A stretch of 64,000 bases of DNA, from positions 87,966 through 151,965 of the forward strand of contig JADJVW010000019.1 in NCBI GenBank assembly GCA_016710365.1, written 5' to 3'. Origin of the DNA: Candidatus Caldilinea saccharophila (lineage in GTDB: Bacteria > Chloroflexota > Anaerolineae > Caldilineales > Caldilineaceae). A program made the translations under genes and the position numbers. Positions 9,901 through 20,555 of the stretch are shown piece by piece (the first letter of the stretch is position 1; each line of letters begins with the position of its first letter). The notes under the pieces are model-generated. The model was not told where the DNA came from, made no database searches, and saw nothing but the letters and a program-made list of their open reading frames with translations.

Positions 9901-10785
9901 TGCCACGACGGCGATGTTTGCAGAATCTGTGATTGCTTTTCCATTGAAAGTAGGCGCCGAGCGCATCGGTCTCGTCGAACTCCATGACTACAACCATAAG
10001 ATGCAATTGACGCCGGATCAGATCGCATTCTTGCGCACCGTTGCTGACAAAGCCAGTTATTCGATTCAAAATGCACGATTACTTCAGGAAACCGAGGAAA
10101 GACTCGGCGAAAAAACCGCGCTGCTCCGCGAAAAAGAAACGATGCTGAAGGAAGTTCACCATCGCGTCAAAACAACCTCCAGGTAATCGCCAGTATGCTA
10201 AATCTGCAGGCATTGCAAGCTGGCGACGCACACACCGTGGAGGCGCTGCGCGAGAGCCAAAATCGCGTGCGCACGATGTCCCTGATCCATGAAAAGCTCT
10301 ATCAGTCCATGGATCTGTCTCAGATCGATTTCGCAGCTTATTTACGCAGCTTGGCTACTTCGCTGGCGCAATCCTATCGGGAGATGTCAAAGCAAGTGAT
10401 GATCCAGGTTGACGTTCAGGAACTCAGTCTGGATATCGAGACGGCCATTCCTTGCGGGTTGATTGTCAATGAATTAGTTTCCAACGCGTTTAAGCACGCC
10501 TTCCCCAACCAGCGTCCAGGTCAAATCCGCATCGCTGCTGCTGTGCATAATTGCACTCGAGTGCAGCTACAGATCAGCGACGATGGCGTCGGGTTGCCGG
10601 CCAACTTCGATTTTTACAATTCGCCGTCACTCGGTTTGCAGTTGGTCAATGGCCTGGTGAATCAGATCGACGGTTTGATCCACATAGAGACTAAAGGGAT
10701 CGCCCATTTCACGATCGAGTTTGCCGCGCCGAGCACAAACCACGAGCACAAACTGTCTGGTGATGGGAGGGCAACACCATGCTGA
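6940..10785 (+). CDS. Multi-GAF HisKA_2 sensor histidine kinase, three frameshifts
   Basis: One large kinase of about 1280 residues is broken by three single-base losses: near 7188, near 8945, and in the A run at 10170-10176. Restoring one A there yields the canonical HHRVKNNLQVI. The parts in order are: an N-terminal multi-pass membrane region to about 7640 (MPELGLPLQILFPVSAF and following helices), a PAS-like region, then four GAF-like modules (about 8020-8560, 8600-9130, 9180-9640, 9640-10080), the HisKA_2 dimerisation/phosphoacceptor box at 10150, and an HATPase_c domain with N box VNELVSNAFKHAF and DDGVGLP. GAF modules 1 and 2 resemble each other, suggesting internal duplication. The stop overlaps the next start by 4 nt (ATGC/TGA), so translation is probably coupled. 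The ligand is unknown. Confidence 0.82.
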
Positions 10786-13429
10786 GCACCGCGAGACTCA
10801 TGGCCAGACTCATGCGACCAAGCCTGCGTATGCGTTTGATGATCCCACTCGTCTCGATCCTGGTGATGGTGATGCTTCTGATCGGCGCCAGCGTGCTGAT
10901 ACTTGTGACGCGACTCGAGACCGAAGCATGGCACAAACGCCAGGGCGAGGTCGCGCGCATGGCCGCTTATGCCGTGTCAGAACCGATCAGACACGCAATT
11001 GAAACAATGGTGTATCTGGCTCTCATCGACGTCGAACAGTTGCGCACAAATCCCATGCTCATCCAGCAAGTGATTGCGCCAGATAGGGAATTGTTGGAAG
11101 TGGTTCGCCTCGACGCACAGGGGCGCATACTGGCGAATGGGGGCAGCGACGAGAGCTTGCTCGCCAGCCAATTTGCGATCACTTTGTCACAGTGGTTCCA
11201 GCAGGCATCGGCAGGAAAATATTATTTTGGAGATGTTCAGATTTCCGCAGACAGGAAGTCCTATCTGATCCTGGCGCGGCCCATCTCGGACGGAGGGGTG
11301 ATAGCCGCGCGCCTGAGAATAGATGTGCTGTGGAAAGTGGTGGATGACACCCGTTTTAGCGACCGTGGACAGGTCTACGTCGTCGATCGAGACGGCCGGC
11401 TCATTGTGCATACAGATCGTGCAGTCATGGCCGCCAATCAAACTATCGCCGGCCTGCCGCAAGCTGCCGGCTTACTCCAACACCCTGACGAACTGCGCTT
11501 TGCCGAATACGTTGGCTTCGAAGGGGTGCAGGTGGTCGGCGTGAGCACGCAGATCGAGGCGACAGACTGGATTCTGATCGCTGAACTCCCTTCTGAAGAG
11601 GCCTATTCGACCAGTTGGCTCACGGCGAGAATGCTGGTTGGCTTTAGCATACTCTATCTGCTGTTAACGATTTTGGTGGTGCAACGCTTCGTTGCGCATT
11701 CGGTGCTCAAACCGCTTGAACAAATCAAAGACGGATTGGATCGGGTCATCGGGGGGACCTCGACTATCGGCTCGGCCTTTCCCGCCGCGACGAGATGGGA
11801 ATCGTCGCGGCGGGATTTGACCAGATGGTTGAGAGCCTGCATGAACGTGGACAACAACTGGCAGAGAAAACTGCCGAACAGACGCAAACCGCCGCATCAC
11901 TGCGCCAGAGTGAGGCGCGCTATCGCGCCATTGTTGAGGATCAAACGGAGTTGATTTGTCGCTTCCAGCGCGATGGCACGCTGCTCTTTGTCAACGAAGC
12001 CTACTGCCGCTATTTCGACAAGCAGTGCGAAGATCTGATCGGACACACCTTCATCCCTTTGATCCCCGACGAAGATCACAAATTTGTGGAAGCACAATTT
12101 GCTTCGCTCTGCCTGGAAAAGCCGATGGTAAGCTATCAACACCGCGTATTAACGAATGATGGCGACATTTGCTGGATGGAGTGGACTGACCGCGCTATCT
12201 TTAATGCACAAAATGAATTGTTCGAGTTTCAGTCTGTCGGGCGCGATATCACGTCAAGAAGGGTGGCGGAAGAAGAGATCAAGCAGTTAAATGCCGATTT
12301 AGAGCGGCGTGTGGCAGAGCGCACGCACCAACTGGCGTCTGTCAATGCGTCGCTGCGCGCGGAAATCACAGTACGCCAGGCGGCGCAGGCTTCCCTCCAT
12401 GCAAGTGAGGAGCGCCTGCGCCTGGCGTTGCAAGCCGCGCGCGCCGGCGCCTGGGAGTGGAACATCCGCACCGATCAGGCTTCCTGGTCGGAAGAAAACT
12501 ACCGCTTGCTGGGTCTGGTTCCCGATCTGGATGAGGCAAGTTACAATAACTGGCTACACTGTATCGTGGCGGAAGACCGCCCAATAGCGCACGACGCAGT
12601 CGCCCAAGCCATTACGGCTCGCTCCAGCCTGGATATTTCGTTCCGCGTGCGGTTGCCCGATGGCCGTATGCGCTGGATCAACCATGTCGGCAATATCACG
12701 CTCGACGCGGCCGGACAGCCCATCGGCATGTATGGCATCCAGATGGACATTACAGAACGCACGCAAGCCGAGGCACAGGTCCGAGCTTCCTTGCAGGAAA
12801 AAGAAACCCTGTTGAAGGAGATTCACCATCGTGTGAAGAATAATCTGCAAATCATCTCCAGCTTGCTCAGTCTGCAAGCGGATTCGATCAGCGATCCCTA
12901 TGCCTGGGCGCAGTTTCGGGACAGCCAGAGTCGCGTGCGCTCCATGGCGTTGATTCACGAACGTCTCTATCGCTCCGGTGACTTGGCGCGCATCGATTTC
13001 GCAACTTATTTGCACGACCTGGTTGATGTGCTGCTGCGCACGTACAGCCACAACGCCGAGGGCGTTACACTTCAAATGAAGATAGAATCTGTGCTGCTGG
13101 ATATTGACCAGGCCACTCCTTGTGGTCTGATCGTCAACGAGTTGGTCTCCAACGCGCTCAAACATGCTTTTCCCAGCGGAGGCGGCGGCAAGATCGGCGT
13201 CGAGATCGGCAGGGATGAGGCAACCGCAGCCTATCAACTGGTGGTGTGGGATGATGGCGTCGGCATTCCGCCCGAAGTTGATATTGAGCATACCACATCG
13301 CTAGGCTTGCAATTGGTCAGCAGCTTGGCGCGGCAACTTGGTGGTGTCATCACAGTTCACACGGCGCCGGGTCCAGGAACAAGGGTCGTCGTTTATTTTT
13401 CCGAACCGAATGATTCCAAAGGAGCATAA
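10779..13429 (+). CDS. dCache-HAMP-PAS-PAS HisKA_2 sensor kinase, one frameshift
   Basis: About 883 residues. A TM helix lies near residues 25-48, followed by an extracellular dCache-like sensor region (VYVVDRDGRLIVHTD), a second TM around residue 290 (FSILYLLLTILVV) and HAMP. Two PAS domains then follow (YRAIVEDQTELICRF; ERLRLALQAARAGAWEWNI with a PAC-type PDGRMRWINHVG), and the HisKA_2 box EIHHRVKNNLQIISSLLSL leads into HATPase_c (VNELVSNALKHAF, DDGVGIP). The frame breaks in the G6 run at 11751-11757; one more G gives GGDLDYRLGLSRRDEMG, the HAMP helix. The kinase core closely resembles that of the preceding gene, implying duplication. The stop is 3 nt before the next gene. Confidence 0.85.
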
Positions 13430-13432
13430 CCT

Positions 13433-15457
13433 ATGTCGAGCACATCGCAAGAGACTACGCTTTCCCCCGACGCGCCGGATGAGAATTCTCGCTTCGTTCG
13501 GAATGCCGACCCTGAAACAGCCGAACGCCGGCGCGCCAAGATCTTGCTCGTCGAAGATGAAGCCATCGTGGCGCTGGATATCAAGACGCGGCTGCTGCAT
13601 CTCGGCCACGAAGTGGTCGGCGTCACCAGTTCCGGCGAGGACGCGATCAAGGCTGTGGAGGCTACACGCCCCGACCTGGTGCTGATGGACATTCGGCTGC
13701 GCGGCAAGCTGGATGGCATCGAAGCCGCCCAACAACTCCGCGCACGGTTTGACGTAGCGGTGATTTACCTCACGGCGTATGGAGATGATGCGACGCTGCA
13801 GCGCGCCAAACTGACAGAACCCTATGGGTTTCTCATCAAACCCTTTGAAGAACGCGAATTGCACAGCACCATTGAAATGGCGTTTTACAAAAGCATGATG
13901 GAGAAGCGCGTCCAGCAACAAACAAGGCGCCTGCAGCGCACCATTTCGACCTTTCCTGAAGGCGTCGTTCTGCTGGACGCCGACAACCGCATTGTGATGG
14001 CGAACCCCAAAGCGCAAGCCTATCTACTGATGTTGAGCGGGGCGGCAATGGGCGATCCAGTTGAGCGGTTGGGGGAGTTGTCCATCGCCGCCTTCGTGGA
14101 AGCGCGCGATACTGGCGGATGGCAAGATATCCTCAGCCTCGATTCACCCCAACGCACGTTTGAAGCGATTGCTACATCGTTAAATACAGAACTTGACCCG
14201 CTGCCGGTGGCTGTAGATGAGGCCCCATCCGGCTGGATGCTCGTGATCCGGGACGTCACTGCGGAGCGCCAGAGCGCGGAGCGCATTCGCTTGCATGAGC
14301 GCCTGGCCGCGGTGGGCCAATTGGCCGCCGGCATCGCCCATGATTTCAACAATATCATGTCCAGCATCATCGTCTTTACCGACCTATTGTACATGACCGA
14401 ATCGAACATCTCGCAGAAGAGTCGCGCACACCTGGACACCGTTGCTCGTCAGGCAAGACATGCGAGCGATTTAGTCAAACAACTCCTGGGTTTCAGCCGT
14501 GCTTCTATTACAGAGGCGCAGATTATCAAACTTACGCCTTTGCTCAAAGAGCAGGTCAGGATGTTCGAGCGTCTGCTGCCCGAGCATATCCAACTCAAAC
14601 TGGTCTATCAGGAAGGCGACTACCTGGTAAACGGCGATCCATCTCAGCTCCTGCAAGCGCTGATGAACTTGTATCTGAATGCACGGGACGCCATGCCGGA
14701 TGGCGGCGAGTTGTCTATCGAAATGACCAATTGCGCCGAGGCCGATCTTCCACAAAAGGATCACAAACAACATCAACAATGGACAGTCATCCGGGTGAGT
14801 GACACCGGAACCGGCATTCAGCCAGATGCCCTGTCGCATCTATTCGAACCTTTCTTTACGACAAAAGCATCCGGCAAAGGCGCAGGGTTGGGGTTGACTC
14901 AGGTCTACAACATCGTGCGACAACATGAAGGGTGTGTGTCTGCCGAAAGCTCCGTGGGGAAGGGGACGACGTTTTCCATTTTTCTTCCCGTGGTGAATTC
15001 TACGCCGGATTCAGCGTTAGATCCTGTGGCAGCGCAGGAGGAGTGCGCTGAGATTCCAGCCAGCCTGCGGGCTCCTGGTAATTTCCAATCCATTCTGGTC
15101 GTCGAGGACAATGCGATCGTCAGGCAGGCGGCGTCTGATTTGCTGGAGGCGCTGAACTATCGAGTGGTGGCTGCCTCAAATGGGCGTGAAGCATTGGCGT
15201 TGCTGGAATCAAGCGCCGCCGATGTGGACTTGATCTTGAGCGACCTGGTCATGCCGGAGATGGGAGGCATCGAGCTGTGCACCGAACTCCGCAAGCGGAG
15301 CGTGAGCGCAAAGATTATCGTCATGTCGGGGTATTTCTCCGAACGAGATAGCCTGCGCCTCAAATCGCTTGCCATCACCAATTACATCCATAAACCGCTG
15401 ACCGCCAATTGCCTCCTCAAGGCCATTGAGACAGCCTTGTCAAGCCATGATGCTTGA
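13433..15457 (+). CDS. Hybrid sensor kinase: REC-PAS-HisKA-HATPase-REC
   Basis: 674 residues. The N-terminal receiver (about 35-155) has Asp86 in LVLMDIRL and Lys136 in LIKPF. A PAS region (about 165-285) follows, then a DHp helix with phosphoacceptor His303 in AAGIAHDFNN, an HATPase_c domain (NLYLNARDAMPDGG, DTGTGI, GAGLGLTQVYNIV), and a C-terminal receiver with Asp604 in LSDLVMP. The ATG at 13433 has AAAGGAG upstream. The N-terminal receiver is the type usually paired with HisKA_2 kinases, so it could accept phosphate from the two upstream kinases, giving a relay within one operon. No DNA-binding output is encoded here. The relay order is inference. Confidence 0.88.
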   Translation: MSSTSQETTLSPDAPDENSRFVRNADPETAERRRAKILLVEDEAIVALDIKTRLLHLGHEVVGVTSSGEDAIKAVEATRPDLVLMDIRLRGKLDGIEAAQQLRARFDVAVIYLTAYGDDATLQRAKLTEPYGFLIKPFEERELHSTIEMAFYKSMMEKRVQQQTRRLQRTISTFPEGVVLLDADNRIVMANPKAQAYLLMLSGAAMGDPVERLGELSIAAFVEARDTGGWQDILSLDSPQRTFEAIATSLNTELDPLPVAVDEAPSGWMLVIRDVTAERQSAERIRLHERLAAVGQLAAGIAHDFNNIMSSIIVFTDLLYMTESNISQKSRAHLDTVARQARHASDLVKQLLGFSRASITEAQIIKLTPLLKEQVRMFERLLPEHIQLKLVYQEGDYLVNGDPSQLLQALMNLYLNARDAMPDGGELSIEMTNCAEADLPQKDHKQHQQWTVIRVSDTGTGIQPDALSHLFEPFFTTKASGKGAGLGLTQVYNIVRQHEGCVSAESSVGKGTTFSIFLPVVNSTPDSALDPVAAQEECAEIPASLRAPGNFQSILVVEDNAIVRQAASDLLEALNYRVVAASNGREALALLESSAADVDLILSDLVMPEMGGIELCTELRKRSVSAKIIVMSGYFSERDSLRLKSLAITNYIHKPLTANCLLKAIETALSSHDA

Positions 15458-15484
15458 TGCACAACTTTCCACGTCACGCGACGC

Positions 15485-17254
15485 TCATTCCTTCTGACCG
15501 GCGAGCGGAATAAGCGTCTCCGGCTCCTCCGCGGGGACGCTCAACACACGCTCGCGCGTCACCATCACCTGACCTGTACGACCGCCCGGCGCGCGGCTTA
15601 CCCAACGACGCTCCGTCACGATCACATCCACCCTGCGCTCGCCCCGCACGCTGGAATGATAGGCCGCGAGTTGCGCCGCCGCCTCCAGATCGCGCGCATC
15701 CGGCGGATGAGACGGGGAGCGCACGATGACATGCGCGCCGGGCGTCCCGCGCACGTGCAGCCACGCATCGTCCGGGCGCGCCAGCTTGAAAGTGACCTGC
15801 TCGTTCTGGCGCGCGTTGCGCCCCACCACAATTTCAGCGCCATGTTGGGTGCGAAAACGCAATGGGCCGCCTGCGGGCGCGGTCGGGCGTTGTGCACGGG
15901 AAGCCGCAGCGCGCCCAAAGCCTGCGCGCTGAAGCTCATCGACGACCGCCGCGAGTTCAGGTTGATTGGCGGCGCGCTCGCCATCCAGCGTCAGTTGATC
16001 GAGCAGCGCACGGTCGGCAAGCAGCTCGGCGCGCCGCCGCGGAATGGCGAGCGCCGCACGCTCCAACTTCGCCGCACGCTTGAACATACGTTGCGCCTGC
16101 TCGATCGGTGTATACAGTGCGTCAAGTTCGATGTGCAGCGGCTCGGCGCCTGTATCCACTTCCAAGACCGTCTGCCCCGACTGCACCTGGCTGCTCAACG
16201 CCAGCAACCAGTTTGCTTGCGTGCGCAGCACATCCGCTGCACCGGGCGCCGGCTCGTCGCGGCCAGCGCGGCCAGGCGCCGGGTGACTTGACCCTGGGCG
16301 CGCTTCACCTGCGCCTGCACCTGGGCGCGTTGCGCGGCATAGGCATCCACCGCACGCGTAACATTGCTTTCGGCAAAGTAGCGCGCCAACGCCGCGCTCA
16401 TCGACGGCTGCGCGCTGAAGCGCCCGCGGAAATGGACCGGATAAGCGGCAAACCCGACCAATGTAGCGTCCTCTTCGATCAGGCCGGGCTGCCACGCGCC
16501 GGTCTGCACCGGCGCCCACAGTTCCTGCAACGCCTGCGCCACCGCAAGCACGCTGGCTGGATTGCCCTCTGCGGTGTTGCTCTCTGCGGTGTCGCCGCCT
16601 GCCTCTGGCTCGCCTTGCACGCGCCAGGCAATCTCGCGCGCCGCGGTGGGGCTGAGGCCGGCGATGCCTGCCACCAACGTCTTCCACAACGGCCCCGGCT
16701 GTGCGACAATCTGCGCAAGCCGCGCGTAGTAATCGTCCGCGCCGTTGTCGAACGGGGACAGCTTGTCCGGCGCGCTGGTGCGATATTGCTGTCCGGGCAG
16801 CAGCGCGGCCTTCCCCCGTCGCCGGCAGACGATGGAGACAATCCAGGATTCTGCCGGTGGGGTTGAGCAAGATCGCATTGGGCTGGCGGCCGATCAATTC
16901 GATGACGAGCATCGTTGCCCCCACTTCGGCATGTTCGAGCTGAAAACGCAGGACGCGCTCGGTCGGGTCGGGCTGTTCGATGGCCGCGATCAGCGCGCCG
17001 CGCGCATATTTGCGCAGCAACAGAAGCAGCGGCGTCTCGCCATCGACGCCGCGCCGCAGTTTGTGCGAAACTAGCTGGACGCGCGCCGCGCTCGGCGCCA
17101 ACGCCAGCAGCAGTTGATGGCGCGTGCCGGGCGTGTAGACCTCGCAGCCAAGCGCGTGTTCGTCCACGCGCAGCACTTGTTGAATGCGTCCGGGGCAGAT
17201 AGTCGTGTTGAGTTCGGCCGTGATGCAGGCCAGCGTCAGCGCGTCGAAGTGCAT
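15485..17254 (-). CDS. rqcH: NFACT/RqcH (Rqc2 homologue), two compensating frameshifts
   Basis: The ends of this 589-codon gene are in one frame: the NFACT-N domain (MHFDALTLACITAELN; VIELIGRQPNAILLN) and the C-terminal NFACT-R domain (IVVGRNARQNEQVTFKL; WLHVRGTPGAHVIVR). The middle, about 16240-16815, reads correctly only in a second frame (PFDNGADDYYARLAQIV; HFRGRFSAQPSMSAAL). The implied changes are +1 near 16815 and -1 near 16250. RqcH binds nascent-chain-obstructed 50S subunits and recruits Ala-tRNA to add alanine tails marking stalled proteins for degradation. The coiled-coil arms lie in the middle region. The gene is convergent with the kinase operon and shares a strand with the nitroreductase, 6 nt upstream. 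Confidence 0.82.
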   Translation of the reverse strand: MHFDALTLACITAELNTTICPGRIQQVLRVDEHALGCEVYTPGTRHQLLLALAPSAARVQLVSHKLRRGVDGETPLLLLLRKYARGALIAAIEQPDPTERVLRFQLEHAEVGATMLVIELIGRQPNAILLNPTGRILDCLHRLPATGEGRAAARTAISHQRAGQAVPVRQRRGRLLRAACADCRTAGAVVEDVGGRHRRPQPHRGARDCLARARRARGRRRHRREQHRRGQSSQRACGGAGVAGTVGAGADRRVAARPDRRGRYIGRVCRLSGPFPRALQRAAVDERGVGALLCRKQCYACGGCLCRATRPGAGAGEARPGSSHPAPGRAGRDEPAPGAADVLRTQANWLLALSSQVQSGQTVLEVDTGAEPLHIELDALYTPIEQAQRMFKRAAKLERAALAIPRRRAELLADRALLDQLTLDGERAANQPELAAVVDELQRAGFGRAAASRAQRPTAPAGGPLRFRTQHGAEIVVGRNARQNEQVTFKLARPDDAWLHVRGTPGAHVIVRSPSHPPDARDLEAAAQLAAYHSSVRGERRVDVIVTERRWVSRAPGGRTGQVMVTRERVLSVPAEEPETLIPLAGQKE

Positions 17255-17260
17255 AGTCGC

Positions 17261-18021
17261 TTACTCCACCGGCCGCGGGTCGAGTTCCTGCTGCCGCCAC
17301 GCGCGCGCCATGATCGGTTCGCGGTGCTCCATCGTGCCGTCCGTAGCAAAGTAGACGCCGATGCTGTCGAGCCAATCGCGCTTGACGCGCATGGCCGCGT
17401 ACGCCGCCTCCAGTGCTTGCGCCGGGAAGTCCGCCGGATAGCTGTTCTCGAAGAAGCAGAGGTCGCGCGGGATGCGCGGCTTGAGCGGCGGATAATGTGC
17501 AGGGTCGATGACGCCAATGCACAGGCCGTAGATCGGCAGCACGCCGGGCGGAAGGCTCAGTTCTTGTGCGATGACATCCACATTGTTCTGGACCGCGCCG
17601 ATATAGCAGGCGCCGTAGCCAAGCGACTCCGCGGCCACCACCATGTTTTGGGCGACCATCGTGGCGTCGGTGGCGCCGTAGAGCAAAGCGATGCGCTCGC
17701 GCATGCCCCATTCCAGGCCCCGATATTCGATCAGCCGGCGCAGCCGATGCACATCCAGACAGACGACGAAGAATTCGGCAGCGTCGCGAATATGCTGCTG
17801 ATCGGCGCAAAGGGTCGCCAGCCGGTCGCGCAGCGTCGCGTCGGTGATGCACACGCACGCATACATGTGCCCCTGGGCATCGGTCGGCGCGCGGCGTCCC
17901 GCCTCGACAATCAGGTCGAGATCGCGCGCGCCAGCGGGTCGGGCAGAAAGAAACGCACCGAACGATGACGCCCAAACACCTCCAGCGCCGGTGGAAAATC
18001 AACGGGAATCGGGTGACTCAT
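17261..18021 (-). CDS. Nitroreductase-family flavoprotein, one frameshift
   Basis: About 253 residues of the FMN-dependent nitroreductase family. The ATG at 18021 follows AGGAGAATATGCC and begins MSHPIPVDFPPALEVF; FGRHRSVRFF is the usual N-terminal Arg-Ser-hydrophobic signature. The frame breaks in the alternating GC run at 17923-17931, after which DLDLIVEAGRRAPTDAQG and the rest are intact. FMN-site features include the RRAPTDAQ segment and AAESLGYGACYIGAVQNN. The C-terminal CFFENSYPADFPAQALEAAY is atypical. It is probably cotranscribed with rqcH. The substrate is unknown. Confidence 0.78.
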
Positions 18022-18119
18022 GGCATATTCTCCTGCAGGCCGCCAGTTTTCGAAATCAGCATTTGAACCATTGCTGCAATCTTACTGGGAAAATTGTTGA
18101 TTCAATGTAATAAAAATGG

Positions 18120-18148
18120 TTGACAATAAGGGTCTCAATGAATATGAT
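18120..18148 (+). promoter_or_regulatory. Strong sigma70-like promoter upstream of tRNA-Leu
   Basis: TTGACA (18120-18125), exactly 17 nt, TATGAT (18143-18148). No convincing gene starts downstream before the tRNA at 18340, leaving a leader of about 185 nt that contains a small gacaag/cttgtc hairpin. A second -10-like TAGAAT sits at 18324-18329, at a suitable distance for direct tRNA transcription. An open frame of 71 codons starting at 18116 overlaps this promoter and is not supported as a gene. Confidence 0.6.
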
Positions 18149-18339
18149 AGGGAAGATTCGGAATTCGACCTAATCAGCGCACTCACTTCGCAAGGCAAAC
18201 CAGGGTTCTGGGAGGATTCTGGGGTTTTGACAAGACTTGTCGGAACACGCCAACGCGGTGGGAAATGTCATCTTCGGCGAAGCGAACAGATGAATGAAAT
18301 GATGCGCTGTGGGGCGAATCGGTTAGAATGAGTTGGTGC

Positions 18340-18420
<81 letters not shown>

Positions 18421-18458
18421 CCTGGGGGAGGGCCTGATGAAGAAGCAAAGAGGATACT

Positions 18459-19574
18459 ATGCAGCACCCCAAGCAACACCTGGACGAGACGCAGGCCGGC
18501 TCGTCCACTCTCCGTAGTTTGGCCCAGTGGCCGAGTTTGGCGCATCAACTGCGCACCAGCGTGCGGCTGGCGGCAGTCACGGTGGCCATCGCGGCGGGCA
18601 TCTGGCTGATGCAGCCGGTGCACGCTCAGGACGCTGTGCATGTTGTGGCTGGCGGCGAGAATCTTTCCACCATCGCCAAAGGCTACGGCATGACCCTGCA
18701 GGAGCTTGCCGCCTACAACGGCATTGTCAACCCCAACCTGGTTTTTGTCGGACAGCAGATTCAGATTCCAACCAGCGGCTATGCCCCACAGACATTGGCG
18801 CCTGCCGACAGCTTCACGTTGCCTGGCGATGAGGGCTATCACGTCGTGGCGCGCGGCGACACCTTGTCGGAGGTTGCCAAAGCCTACGGCATGACCACCG
18901 GCGATCTGATGCGGCTCAACGGCATCAGCAACGCCAACATGATCTGGCTTGGGCAGCAACTGCGAGTGACCGCGCGCGTCGACGCGGTGGCGGCGAGCAC
19001 GGCCAACGCGCCGCAACCCACCGTCGCCGACGAGATTTACGTGGTGCAGGCCGGCGATACGCTGGCGGAAATCGCTGCCCGCTACCAGACCACGGTGCAG
19101 GGTTTGTTGGCTGCCAACGGGCTGCCCAATCCCAACTTTGTCTGGGTGGGGCAGCAGTTACGCGTGCGGGCGAACACGCAGCCGGAGACGACGCTCAGCC
19201 TGGTGGCCGCGCCAGCGGACGGCCAACGCTGGGTCGAGGTCGATCTGACCAACCAGACCTTGACCGCGTGGCAGGGGGATGTGCCGGTCATGTTCACTGC
19301 CATCAGCAGCGGGCGCGCCAACACGCCCACGGTGACGGGGCGCTTCACGATCGGCAACAAATACAAAGCGCAACGCATGACCGGCCCCGGCTACGACTTG
19401 CCGAATGTGCCCTGGGTCATGTATTTCCACCAAGGCTATGCGATCCACGGCGCCTATTGGCACAACAACTTCGGCGCACCCATGAGTCACGGCTGCGTCA
19501 ACATGCGGTCGAACGAAGCCGAGATGCTCTACAATTGGGCGGCGGCAGGCACAGAAGTCTACGTGCATTACTGA
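18459..19574 (+). CDS. L,D-transpeptidase with three LysM domains
   Basis: 371 residues, secreted. A basic N-terminus and hydrophobic helix (VRLAAVTVAIAAGIWLM) ending PVHAQ give a signal peptide of about 56 residues. Three LysM peptidoglycan-binding repeats follow (about 60-105, 125-170, 190-235; for example YHVVARGDTLSEVAKAYGM and YVVQAGDTLAEIAARYQT). The YkuD catalytic domain then covers about 245-371 with HGAYWHNNFG and the nucleophile Cys346 in SHGCVNM. The enzyme would make 3-3 crosslinks in peptidoglycan or attach proteins to it. The ATG at 18459 is preceded by GAGG. The gene is just downstream of tRNA-Leu; a second YkuD gene follows at 20536. Confidence 0.92.
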   Translation: MQHPKQHLDETQAGSSTLRSLAQWPSLAHQLRTSVRLAAVTVAIAAGIWLMQPVHAQDAVHVVAGGENLSTIAKGYGMTLQELAAYNGIVNPNLVFVGQQIQIPTSGYAPQTLAPADSFTLPGDEGYHVVARGDTLSEVAKAYGMTTGDLMRLNGISNANMIWLGQQLRVTARVDAVAASTANAPQPTVADEIYVVQAGDTLAEIAARYQTTVQGLLAANGLPNPNFVWVGQQLRVRANTQPETTLSLVAAPADGQRWVEVDLTNQTLTAWQGDVPVMFTAISSGRANTPTVTGRFTIGNKYKAQRMTGPGYDLPNVPWVMYFHQGYAIHGAYWHNNFGAPMSHGCVNMRSNEAEMLYNWAAAGTEVYVHY

Positions 19575-19639
19575 GTTTTCTGCCCCTGCCCAACAAGGTT
19601 TATCGAATTTTTGTAACTGTTCAGCCTGGTTTTCATAGG

Positions 19640-19716
19640 CCACGGATTTGACGGAAAAAGCCGGATAATTTTCGGAGTGCATCCGTGAGCATCCGCCTCA
19701 TCCGTTGCATCCGTGG
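19640..19716. repeat. atccgttgcatccgtgg word inverted repeat
   Basis: ccacggatttgacgg (19640-19654) and ccgttgcatccgtgg (19702-19716) pair at 12 of 15 positions; between them lie more atccg words. It occupies the 330-nt gap 19575-19904 after the first transpeptidase gene. The rest of that gap shows no gene. Confidence 0.7.
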
Positions 19717-19904
19717 TCGATTTTTCCCAGCGCTGTAAAATTACGGGTTTTTGACGTGACGGCGGCTGCGAACAGGAGTGCGCGGCAGGCAAAGACGCCG
19801 GTCGGCGCTCTCCAGCGCAGCCGTTGTTTGCGTCGGCGGGTTGCTCAGATCAGTCGTTGAGGCTGGTTGGCGCATCAACGCCGCAGACAGTAAAATGGGC
19901 GACC

Positions 19905-20555
19905 ATGCAGACATATTCGCATTTGCTGATTACAGCGGTGGCGGGCGCCGGTCTTGCCAAACGCGGCATGGCCGTCAACACAAAGGCATTCCTGCTCGGT
20001 GCAGTGCTGCCCGACGTGGCGTTGATGGTGTTGACGATTGGATTTGTCGGCTACTATCGCATCCTGGCGCCGGATGCTTACCCAACCGGTGCATTGTTTG
20101 GCGAGGTCTACGACGACTTCTTCTTTCACAACCCGGTGTGGGTGATCAGCCACAACTTTTTTCATGCTCCGCTGATCCTGGCGACCTTGATGGGCATCGG
20201 GTATTGGGCGGCGCGGCAGGGGAAGCGCTGGGGCGCCGGGTTGTTCTGGCTGGCGGCGGCGTGTGGGCTGCACACCGTGCTCGATATTTTCACGCATCAT
20301 CATGACGGCCCGCTGTTGTGGTTTCCCTTCGACTGGCAGACGCGCTATGCCGCGCCGATCAGTTACTGGGATGTGCGCTATGGCGCAGGAATTTTCGCAC
20401 CGATCGAGCACGTGCTTGACTTGGTCATGATAGTTTACCTGGTGTGGAGTTGGAGCCGGCGACGTCGAACACGGACGGCCGATCCATCCCCATCCCAATC
20501 GTCAATAGCTTCGTCACAGCGCAAGGAGGAAGACTTTGTTCATCTATGTAAATAA
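19905..20555 (+). CDS. YdjM-like membrane-bound metal-dependent hydrolase
   Basis: About 216 residues from ATG 19905 (MQTYSHLLITAVAGAGL). It resembles the YdjM/LexA-binding inner membrane hydrolase family: an early His in YSHLLI, GAVLPDVALM, HNFFHAPLI, and GLHTVLDIFTHHHDGP, where the His/Asp cluster would bind metal. Four or more membrane helices are visible (AFLLGAVLPDVALMVLTIGF; LILATLMGIGYWA; LFWLAAACGLHTVL; VLDLVMIVYLVWSW). The C-terminus is Arg/Ser-rich and overlaps the next gene by 20 nt, so the two are probably cotranslated. Its place between two transpeptidase genes hints at envelope work; the substrate is unknown. Confidence 0.75.
   Translation: MQTYSHLLITAVAGAGLAKRGMAVNTKAFLLGAVLPDVALMVLTIGFVGYYRILAPDAYPTGALFGEVYDDFFFHNPVWVISHNFFHAPLILATLMGIGYWAARQGKRWGAGLFWLAAACGLHTVLDIFTHHHDGPLLWFPFDWQTRYAAPISYWDVRYGAGIFAPIEHVLDLVMIVYLVWSWSRRRRTRTADPSPSQSSIASSQRKEEDFVHLCK

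Noticed and set aside
18116..18331. 71-codon open frame upstream of tRNA-Leu
   Set aside because: Its start overlaps the TTGACA promoter and there is no ribosome-binding site.
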